Virus record (IMG/VR): IMGVR_UViG_3300042879_003877
Coordinates: 38,003-102,002 of that record
Strand: one strand, 5' to 3'
From: a virus
Length of the DNA: 64,000 bases
In this document: piece by piece, positions 1 through 12,000 of the stretch
How the letters are laid out: each line of letters begins with the position of its first letter
Numbering within the stretch: position 1 is the first letter of the stretch
The notes under the pieces: generated by a model
Told to the model about the DNA's origin: nothing
Databases searched by the model: none
The model's input: the letters and a program-made list of their open reading frames with translations, nothing else
Position numbers and translations under genes: made by a program

Positions 1-3000
1 GATAATAAAGTTCATAAACTGCCTATTACAGTAGATATGTATAGCGTCTTTAGATCAGCTTTAGTTCAAGATGATTTAAATACTATGGTTTCTGAAATTG
101 ATGAAAAGTTAAATGATATTAAATCTGAATTATTAGCAGATCCACAATATTCACAAGATTATTTAAATCCTAATAATACATCAGAAGATGTATTAGATAT
201 AGCTAAAAAAGAAAACAATAATCCTTTATATCTTCAATATCAAGTATTAGAAAATCTTAAAAAGCAAGTAAGTGATTCTTTACAAAAAGAAAATAAAGCA
301 TTTGAAGAATTAACAGACGTTAAAAAATTAATTGAAAAAGCTCAAAAGTCAGAAAAAGCTATAAATTCAGAAATTGAAAATCCTGCTAAGTCAGAAGATC
401 TTCCAAAACCTAAACCAGTTACTGTTACTGAAAGTTCTCAAGAACCAGAAGATAATCCTGAAGAGAAAGTAGAACCTGTTGTTTCTACAGATGCTAAAGC
501 TGATATAGAAAGAATAGAAATACCACGTTATTTTACTTTTAATGAACTTGGAGGTGGCAAAGGTAAAAGCGGAAAAGCAATGTCATCCGTAGAGGCAGAT
601 AGAAATCAAGAGATAGAGGAAAACTTTAAAAAACAACTTAAAGAAGGAGATAAGTTGATTGAACCTAATGGAACAATAACTTATTTTAAAAATGGTAAAG
701 TTGTAAAAGCAGATGGTTCTCCTTATGGTATGGCTGATATACCAGCCTTTATAAATGGAGTTACTATTGAACGTACTAAAGTTGTTTCTACAGATGCTAA
801 AGCTGATATAGAAAGAATAAGACAAGAGAATGACTCTTTAGGTAAATCTATTTTACAAAAATTAGGATATAAAAATGAAAATAGATTACCTAATGGTAAT
901 GTTAAAGGAGGGCAATCAGGTTGGAAAATAAGATTTAATATTAAATCTCCTACTGGTGGAAATTATTTTAATACTGATAATAAAACTGTTAAAAACGATA
1001 AACATTATAATGAGCAAGCACAAAAACTTGTTGATTGGTTAAATAGTTATTTTGGAACAAAGAGTAAAGGGAGTGTATCAGAAGCTATTAAAGGATATAC
1101 CCTTTTTGGTTTTACTGATGAACATCCATCTAGCATATGGAAGTTTCTTTCAGGTGGTGAGCAGGGGGAATCTGATTTTACTATTTATATAGGAAGTGCT
1201 GATGATGTTTTGAAATTTGTAGAAGATGTTAAAAAGTCACCTATAGCTGATTTATTAGTTGCTGGTAATCAAGGCTCTGACGTTAATATTACACCAGATG
1301 GTATTTTTAAAGCAAGAATTGAAGGTTCAAAGATAGGATTTAGTGGTTATGGAGCACCAATAGATTTAAATGTAGTTACGGGAGAAGAAAATTTTACTTT
1401 TGTTTTTGATGGGAGAAGAGTAAACATAAATTATGGTAAAACTAAAGGACCTAGTGATATTTCAATTACAGTAGAGGGAGGAAATTCAGAAGGAATAAAT
1501 TGGAATTATAAAGTAGTAGGAGATGATAACTTAAAGAAAGATTTTCCTGAACTTTATAAAAATATTAGAAATATAATAGGTTTTCAATTATATGGAGATT
1601 ATTTACAAGGTAGTAATAACGAGTTTTTAAAATTAACAGGTGTAGATAAAATCAATGCTAAATATGATGCAGAACTAAAAGAATTAGAACAAAAACCTAT
1701 ATCTACTACTCAATCGGGAAGTAGCCCTGCATTAAGAGATGTAGAACAATTTAATAGAGCTAAAGAAGGTTCTTTAAAAAGAATAAAAAATTCTAATGAC
1801 CCACAAACAATATTTAGTGAAATAAATAGACTACAAGAAACTTTAAAAAAATCTCAAAGTTTTGTATTAACACCAGAAGAACAAACTCTTATTGATGAAA
1901 AGTTAAAAGAATTAAAAGATAAAGGGTATAGCTTAAAAACAAAAAAGGGGGAAATACTTAGAGAGGGTGACAAAGTAAGAGTTGATGACAACGTAACTTT
2001 ACTAAAAGCAAGTGATGTAACAGAAGTAGAAAAATCTTTATTAGGAAAAGAACTTAATAGGAGGAATAGCCTTAAGCAAGAACTAATAAAAAATGGTTAT
2101 TCTGAACAAGAAGCTACTATTGAAGCTGGATTAAGTCCAGAAGAAAAAATAGACATAGTTTCACAAGACATAGAAGTTGCTGTAATTAAAAACGGTGTTC
2201 AAGAAAAATCAGGTAAAGTAGCAATCAGAGTTATTTCAATAGAAGCAGTTGAATCCCTACTATCTAATGAACAACCTATATCTACTACTCAATCTGATAT
2301 AGAAAGTAAAACAAAAGAAGAATTATTTCCTATAGATTCTTTACATAAAGGAAAAGAGTCTGGTGACATCCTTAAAGTTATTGGTTATATTAAAGATGGT
2401 GTTAAATTTGAAATCCAAACCAAAGGAACTCTTAAACCTAAAAAAAATTTAATTATTTCTGAATTAAAGAGATTAATAATAGAAGGCAAACTAGCTGCTT
2501 TAGAACAACCTACAAATGGAGATCCTGCATTAGGAGGAGAATCAGCTCAAAGACCACCTATACAAGGTCCTGTTGAATATGGTGATCCTGATAATGATAA
2601 TAGTTCTTTAGAGGAAGAAGATTATAGAGCTGATGCTTCTAGGACTCCTTTAAGTCAAACTACTATATTTAAGACATATGGGGCTGATTTTAGAAATGGG
2701 AAAATCCAGTTAAATAATATAGCTAAATCATATTTTTATGATCAAATTCTAGATTTAAAAAAAGATCATTTCTTTTTACCTATTCCAGTTAGTTCTGAAT
2801 TAGCATTATCAATTGTAAAAGATAAAGAAGGAGATTTTTATAAGGATTATAAAGCTAATCCTACTGATTTAATTTATTTACTTGTTGGGATAGACAATGA
2901 CAATAATCCTATTGTATATAATCTTCCTACTGGAAAAACTATTCCTGAACAAATACCATTAATAGATATTTTATCTAATAAAACTATTCCTACAGGATTA

Positions 3001-6000
3001 ATTTATGATAAATCATCTACTTTCCCTATTGATAGAATTACTGAAAAATTTTCTAGAACTGAAAAATATTCTACACAAGACATTGATAAAATATATAATA
3101 ATTATATTTTAGGATTAAATCAGATGGCTATAGATTCTCTATCTTTAGTAGAAGAATATAATAAAGACGTTATAAATGTAAATAAATTAAGAATTGCTGT
3201 TCAGAATAATTTAAAACCTATTATTGGTATAACTCCAGGGGTTCAGGATGGTCGTGTATCTAAAGTAAAATATGAAAAATTATCAGAAGATTATAGTATT
3301 CATATTCCAACTTTAGAAACTGCTATTGAGACTAAATATCATGAATTAAAGTTAGGAACTGTTTATGCTTATCAAAATGGGAAATACACTAAGACTTTAA
3401 GAAGGAAGTTTAATAAAAACGAAGCTCAAGTTTTAGCTAATTTAATTAAAAAAAGTTTATCAGGAGAGATTCTTGAAACTTCTGAAGAATTATATTTAAA
3501 AAGTGTATTAAATTGGTTTGATAATTTAACAACACCAACAGCATATAATAAAAATTCTGTTGGAATAGTAAATGGTCAATTTATAGCTGCTCCTTATTTT
3601 GGAAATAATAATAATCCTAAGTTAGGATTTACGTGGTCTATAGATGATTCTATGGATCGTTTAGTAGAATTTTTTTCATCTCATTATCCACATATTAATA
3701 AAACAAAATTAAATACTGCATATCAATATTTTCAAGATAAAGAAACTGATACAATATATGAAAATTATGAAGAATATTTAATAGAGAGAGAAATTATAAC
3801 AATTCCAACTCCTGTAAATGATAGATTACCTGTTAAAAGTAATAGACAATTAATATTTGATCCTCAGTTTGGATTTGATAACATTCAAACTAATGATGAG
3901 AAAAATATATATAGAACAAGTAAAATTAAATTGATTAAAGATAATTTTACAGATCCTATGTCTATACAACATTTCTTTACAAACGATTTAAAGAAAACAA
4001 CTCCATCAGAAGAAAAGAATGGGAATAAAATATATTATTTTAATAATATATATCTATCTATAGTAGGTCCTAATGATATATTATTAGCAGGTAATGTAAG
4101 TAAATATTTTGATAATGATATATGGAATAATACTTCTATAAATGCAGCTCAAGTTACTAAAGATGAATTTGATCAAGATGTAATACCTTATGGTATTAAA
4201 TTTAATTTAATGGTTACTATTGATAGTAATGATGAAGTTACTATTAATATTGAAAAATTAAAGAAAAACGAATCAACTGAAGAATCTGAAGATCCTGGTA
4301 CTGATGAAGTTAAAAATGAAAGAGAATCTCCTGAAGAAACTCCTGAAGCTCAAAAAGAAACTTCTGAAAATGAAGAAGATGAGTTTTATGAAGATAGTGA
4401 TGAGGGCATAGATGAGGAACCTCCATTTAGATTATTTACAGATAGTACAGATATAGAAAATATAGAAGAGTTCAAAGTATGGTTATCTGAAATATTACCT
4501 CAATTTTCTGTTCAAGTTAGTTCTGATGCTATTAAAGGTGTAGCTCAAGGAGCTTTGATTGGTAGTTTTATTACTTTATGGAAAAACGCAGGATCTGGTA
4601 CAGGATATCATGAAGCTTTTGAAGCTGTGTGGGGTTATTTTATTGATAGTGATACTAAAGAAAAATTAATAAAAGAATTCAAATCTAAAGAAGGTACTTA
4701 TAAAAATCCTTTTAATAAAAAAACAGTTAAATATTCTGAAAGTACTGATAATGATGTCAAAGAGATGTTAGCTGAAGGATTTATTGATTTCATGAAAAAT
4801 CGTAAATTACAACCAAAAGCACCTATTCAAAATAACTTCTTTTTAAAATTATTAGATTTATTAAAACGTTTATTTAGTAATATTAGTAAGATTTTTAAAA
4901 AATCTGAAAAAGAAGCTATTGATAATATTAATGATATATATGAAAAAATAGCATCTGGAAATTATTCTCAAGAAGTAATTAGTGATTTTAATTTAGGAAT
5001 TCAGTTTAGACAACGTTTTGCAGCAGAAGATATAGATTTAAATCATGTACATTTATTTAATTCTATGCTTTATGATAGAGTTATGTCTTTATTAGGTTTT
5101 TCTAATATTTATGATATTATTGATAATAATATTGAAAATGATGTTACGACATCAGAATTAATAGGAAAACATATTATAGAACAAGGAAATGCATTATTAA
5201 CAGAACTTCAATCTGAGTTCAAAACTAAAAAAATTAAAGGTTTTTCCTTTTTTGATGACAATTTTGAATTTAAAAATGATTCCTTAAGAAAAGAGTTATT
5301 AGAAAACGCTACTCAAGTCTTTTTACAAAAAAGTAAATTAGATTCTTTTGTAAGTATTGATAGTTTAGATGAAATGGAAGTATCTTCAAAAGAAGGTATA
5401 GTTCCTACAAATGAAATAAATCCAACTTCTAATGTAAATAATGTTACTCGATTTCTTTTAAATAATTTAAAATATTATACTGCTAATGAAGCAGGTGTTT
5501 TACAACCTGCTGTTGTAAATACTTATTTTGGGAAAACAAGGGATATAACATTAACTATTAATAAAAAACCTGATTTTACTACTATTCAAACATTCTTATT
5601 AAATAAGCTAGCTAATGTAGTTCCTTATTATAAAGATGGTCAAGAAGTAGCATTATTTGATGCTATGATGGAAAAGCTATCTCTTTATGAAAATAAAGAA
5701 ACTTGGATTAAAGATTTAAAATATAAATTAGGAATAGGATATAGTTCATTAAGTGATAATATTATCAAAATGAGATTAGCTTTTGTAACATCATTTAAAA
5801 ATGCTGAATATGAACCGATTGTGTTACGTAGTTCTGATAATGTTGTATATATGGAAAATCCTGTATATGAAAGTTCTCAAACAGCATTACTTGAAAGTTG
5901 GATAAGTAATGTACAAGATAAAGCTTCTTTAAGTTCTTCAGTTAATATTACTTTAAATAAAGATTTAAATAAAGGACAGGTTATTTTTCCAAAAAAAGGT

Positions 6001-9000
6001 TTAACAAATAAGTATGAACAAAGAGACTATTTTAAAGATATTTTAGGTATTGATATTGGTGATCCAAAAGAAGATGAAATAATACAAGCTCTTGATACTA
6101 TTTTAAGTATTATAAAATTTAGACAAGTTGTTATATTTGATGATTTAGTAAAAGATTACGCTCAATCAAGTTTTAGAACATTATCAAAATATATAGCATC
6201 AAAAGAATCAAGTTCTTCTAAATCTTATAAAAATTCAGATGGTAAAGCTGAATTTTCAATCATTAATCCTACTTTTATTTCTGACATTATTAATGTATAT
6301 AATTCTGTAGATAATTATAATGATTTTTTATTGTCTTATCCTCATTTTCATAATAACTTTGAATTAAAGCTAGGATTAAAAAATAATTATTTCCTTAAAA
6401 AAGGAGGATTTTTATTTGATAAAAATGGACTTAAATATAAAAATTCAAAGATTACTTTAAAATTATTAAGTGGAATCCAAGATAAAACTAATGTTAAAGG
6501 GTTTTCTTTTTCTAAAATGTCTTTAGAAGATAAATTAGTTTTTAAAGCAGTTGCAGCTTTATCAGGTAATTATTCATTATTAATGAATTCTGATAAGAAT
6601 ATGGAAAATTCTTTATCATTTAATGATAAATATTTACTAAAATCTTTAGATTTAAATCCTTCTTTCTTTTCTAAAGACTATAATTCAAGTTCTTCTTTAA
6701 ATACAGAAGCTGTTAAAATCATAGAAAATTATTTCTTACCTCAACTTAAAGATGAGATTGACTTACTGTTTTCAAAAGATGCTTTAAACGTTCAATTTTT
6801 AAAAGATAAAATAAAAAATAAAGAACTTGGTTATTATCAAGATATTGTAAACTTTTCAAAAGAAGATTTTGAAAAGATTGCAAATGATTATAATTCAACT
6901 CAATCAGGATTATATTCTTATTTACAATCTGCTATACCTTCTATCTATGTATATTTAAGAAATCAAATTGAAAATGATTATCAGAATTTATATAAAGCAG
7001 GATTCTTTAAGAATATTGATGGTAGAGTATTAATATCTCGACAAATATTAAATTCTAAAGAAATTGAATTTATGAACCAGGGTTTAAACGCATATTTAGA
7101 TTTTAAAGGTATAAAAGGAAAAGAACGAGAAAAGTATATTCAAAGAATTACTGGTAAAAATCAAAATACTAGTATAGCTAGTGGAAGATTAGCTAGTTTT
7201 TTCTTTAAAAAGATTGATGAAATATATATGATCTATGCTCAAGCTGGATATAAAGATGTTACTGCATCTAATTTAGAACATATATTTAGAAAAATAGCTA
7301 TTCAAGTTACTGTAAATTACGAGATATATAATAAAGACATACAAGGATTTTTATATGGACCATTTAGTGCTTATAAAAAAGGAGATTTTGGTAAACGAGC
7401 AGGTTTCTTAGCTAGTTCTAAGCAAAGTCAAGATAATTCAATTACAATTAATAATCATTTAAATTTAACATCTAAAAGATTAGATGGAAAAAACAGAGAT
7501 GGTTTATTATCTTTTGTCTCTTATAAAGATCCTATTGTCGTATCAGCAAGAATAACTTCTATTGCTGAAGATTTCTATAAAGTATTAAAAAATGATAAAC
7601 ATAGTCATGATACTATTGAAAGACTTGTAGGAGCTAAATTTAAGAAAGATGGAACATTAAAAGAAATCACAGCTGAACCAGGTACATTATTAGCTCCTTA
7701 TGAAGAATTAAAACTAGCAGATGCCCAAGCTTATATAATGTTAGATACATTTCATGATTTATTATATAAATCAGGAAAATTAACTAGATCTCAAAAAGTA
7801 CATATCCAATATGAAATGGCTTTAGAAAGAATAGAAAGATCTGAATTACCAAAAACTGATCCTGCTTATAGACCTTTAACAGCAAAGCAAAAAGTTAAAG
7901 ATTTAGAATTTATAAACAATCCTCAAATTAAAAAAGAGGCTAATTCTGCTGTATTACAAGTTTTAAAACCTCAAGGATCTGGTTTTAATCAAAATAATTT
8001 AGATGTAGCTATTCCTATATTTTTAAAAAACTCAGTAGTTCCATTATCTTGGTCTCGTGTTAAAAATAATCCTATTTTACGAGATAAGTATATTACTTGG
8101 CAAAAAAATCAAATTGATTTAATTGGTTTTGAATCTGGTCAAAAAATAGGAGCTATTTTAAAAGATGGTAATTCTACTCCATTATATAATATTGATGGAT
8201 TTAATGCTGAAATTCCTTTTATTCAAAAAATGAAATTTAATGATTTTGGTATTCAACAAGAAACTCCAAATGAATTTAAGAATTCTGTAAATAGAGGAGT
8301 ACAAATTACTAAACTTATTGTAGGTAATTTATCTCATCATTTTAAAAATAAACCACATATTAAAGAATTAGTAGATGAATATTATGCAAACTTAAATGAA
8401 CTTTATCAAAGAGGTTATGATAGTTTAATGAAGAAATTAGGTTTAAAATTAGAAGGAAATTATTACGTAACAGATAATTTATCAAATCTAGTAGAAACTT
8501 TATCTGAACAAGCAAAATTATTAAAATTACCAATTAATGTTAAAGACATGTTTGTTGTAGATAGTTCTACTGGGAAATTACCTTATAAATTTGATGCTTC
8601 TACAGAACGTCATAGAATAGAATATATATTGAATTCTATTTTAGATAGAACATTAATTCATCAAAAAGTTAAAGGAACTCAAGCTCCTCAGATATCTTCT
8701 GTATTTGAACAGTCTAATTTAAAACCATTATTTAAACGTAAAGGTATTTGGACTGAATATACTCAAGGAATGAAATTATCCGCAGATGAAGAAAAATCTA
8801 TAAGATATTCATCTACAGATTTAAAAATATTAGAAGATGGAACAATTGAAGTAAAAATACCTTCATATTTAAAAGGTTTAGTAAATCTCAATACTTCTAA
8901 AATAGATCCAGAATTATTAGAATTAATAGGATATCGTATTCCTACTCAGTCATTCGGACAAGTAGAAAAAATTAAAATTGTAGGATTTTTAGATCAATCT

Positions 9001-12000
9001 TATGGTGATGCTATTATTGTTCCAGCTGAATTAGTCGGTAAATCTGGATCGGATTTTGATATAGATAAATTAAATTTATATTTCCCACATTATTATAAAG
9101 ATAAGCAAGGAAACTATAGATATATTTCGTATTCTACATCTGATGAAGAATTAGGTTTACGATATAATAATTATATTAAATCAAATGAAGAGAAAGTTTA
9201 TAGAAAATTAAAACAATGGATATTTGATGCTATTAAAGACATGGCTTCAGATTTAAATATTAATTTAAATAAAGAAGATTTATCTAAGTTTTTTACTAAA
9301 AAAACATTTAGACAATTACCTAATATTATCAAAGAAGAGTATTTTGATTTACAAGAAACTCTTCAAAATAGTGAAAGTAAAATATTAGAAAAAACAATAG
9401 CTCATATTCAAAAAACTTCAGAATTAATTTCTGAATATGAAGAAGCTTTAGCTAATAAAGAAGAAATTGAATATGAAGATAAAGATGGAAATATAGTTAT
9501 ATCACCATTTGATGTATTACCTTTATTATATACATTACAAACTGAATATGATACTTTATTAAATGCAGCTGGTTACAATAAAGATCAGATTGAGTTAATT
9601 CGTGAAAAATTAAAAGAATTTAACGAGTATAAAACAGAGTTATTAACACAAGATCTTCCAAATATTCCAAATGAGATAGCTATAACATATGGTTATATGT
9701 CTATTGATGATTTTTCTAAACTTCCTATTTTAAAACAAAATAGTCTAGAAGCTTTAGAAAATAGAAATATAGAATTAATGAAACGACTTATTTCATTACC
9801 TGAAAATAGACTTCAGCACTTAGCTCCTAATTCTGCTTCTACTATTGAAGCTATGGATAAAATTATTAATTCTTCAGAAGTTAAAAAGAAATCTTATCAT
9901 CTTTCAACGTTTTATGGTTCTACAGAGTTTAGAAATATCATGGTAAGTGCTAAGAATCTTGTTGGTGCAGGTGCTCTTCATATTACAGGACATCAAATAA
10001 CTCAAATGTTTAATGTATCCTTTTCAGATGAAGATACTTTTAAACACATTCCGTTTATTAAATCTAATAGATTAGATAAAGTATATGATAGTAAAGGAAG
10101 ATTAATCTCTTCAAATCTATCAGAATTTTTATCAGCTTTTGTGGATGCTGCTAAAGATCCTTTTGCTGTAAGATTAAATTTAAATAATTCTACTATTAAT
10201 GTAGCTTTAATGTTAATTCGATTAGGTGTATCTATTGAAGAAGTATTATATTTTATTAATCAACCTTCAATTAAGAGATATGTAGCAAGATATAATAATG
10301 TTAGTTCCTTATTAAGGAAATCTTCTAATGAATCCCAGAATAGAGCTATGGCAGAAGCTTATGTATTATGGGAATCTAATAGAGGAATGTATGGAAAAGA
10401 TAGTTTAAAACATTTAAGAATACCATTTAATGCAGAAAAAATTAATACTCAAGATGAATTAGATCTTTATTCAGCTGAAGAAAAGAAAACAGAATATATT
10501 TCTTTAACAGATAAAACTATAGAGACTATATTTAATTATGGTACGTTTGAAGAGATAAATAGAATATCTTACATGATTAAGAAAAGTGTAGCTCTTCCTA
10601 ATATATCTACTTCTGAAGGGAGTGAAAATTATCTTAAAAATTTAGAAAAATCACTAACAGGAAATATATCTAATGAAATAAAACATGAAACAGATATTTA
10701 TTCATTAGGATTATTTATGAGTTTATTAAAACCTGCCCAAGAATTATCTACTTTAAATACGGCAATTAATATAGAGTCAAAGAAAACCAAAACTCTTATT
10801 GAAAATAGAAGTTTACTAAATACTGTAGATAGTTTATTAAGAAGATTATCCCCTCCATTTACTAATTTAGATGCTATATTTAGTCAAAGTCACTTATCAA
10901 CTGTATATAGAAATAGGCAGGATTTTGATAAATATTTAGCACCATATTTAATGGTTGCGGATCCTACTTTTTCTAATTTGTTAGATAGTATTGCTACTCA
11001 GGGTTATATATCATTAGCATATGGTCAAGCTAAAAACGATTTAGTTTATAAATTTAATACATTTTTATTATCTTATTTAGTTCAAAATAATCCTAATTTC
11101 CGACCTACTCAAGATCATGAAACTATGTTTAAACGATTAGCTTCTCGAATAAAAGCTATTCAAACTAGTGAACATTATAAACCTTTTAAATCTCATAATT
11201 TATTTAAAAATATATCTTATACATTAAGAGGACAGTTTGGAGGAGATTTAAAGACTCAAATTAGATTATTAAAATATCAGGAAGAAGAGACAATTGATAG
11301 AGATATTGAAATTCAAAAACATGAAAATGCCTATGAATTAGCGTTATCAAGAATGAAATCTTCTAGATTACCTGCAAAAAAAGAATTCTATGAAGAATTA
11401 GTTAGTATTTATGAAGATTTAGTAGATTATAGTATATTACAATCTGGATTATCTGCTCAGTTTACATCTTTAGCAGGAATATTACCTGCTGATTTATTTG
11501 CTAAAAAAGTATCTAAATACTTAGATTTAACTAATTTAAATGTAGACTTAAGTAATTTATGGGATATATTTGTTAGGAATAATCATAGAAATCCTTTATT
11601 AGTTGACATTAAACCTGAAGTAATAAGAAATTCTAATATTATTGATTATAATGGAAATACTTATTATAGAGTATATTCAAGAGTTCCATATATTAAAAGA
11701 AATATTTCAAATTTAATAGAATCTGAAGATATATTTTCATTTGAAGAAACTGAGAAATTAGAATCTAAGTTTTTAAGAGTTCTTCCAAATGAAGAAATTA
11801 AAGGAATTGTTGAAGAGTTAGATTTACCTAAATCAACAAATTGGAAACTATATGAAGAAATAACCGCTTTAGGTGATCAACAATGGTATTTAGAAACTAA
11901 AGATATATATGATTCATTATCTTCAAGAATTCCAGGATATATTGAAGAAGATTATTCTTTACCAGAAGAAACTATAGAATCTGAAAAAATACAACTTTCT

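Noticed and set aside
583-825. - strand frame of ~80 codons inside the giant RNA polymerase gene
   Set aside because: Low-complexity Ile/Phe/Ser-rich shadow opposite a clear coding sequence; no start context or neighbours on that strand.
478-2294. CRISPR-like array
   Set aside because: Repeats occur only twice each, lie inside a coding frame and encode linkers; no regular spacers or cas genes.
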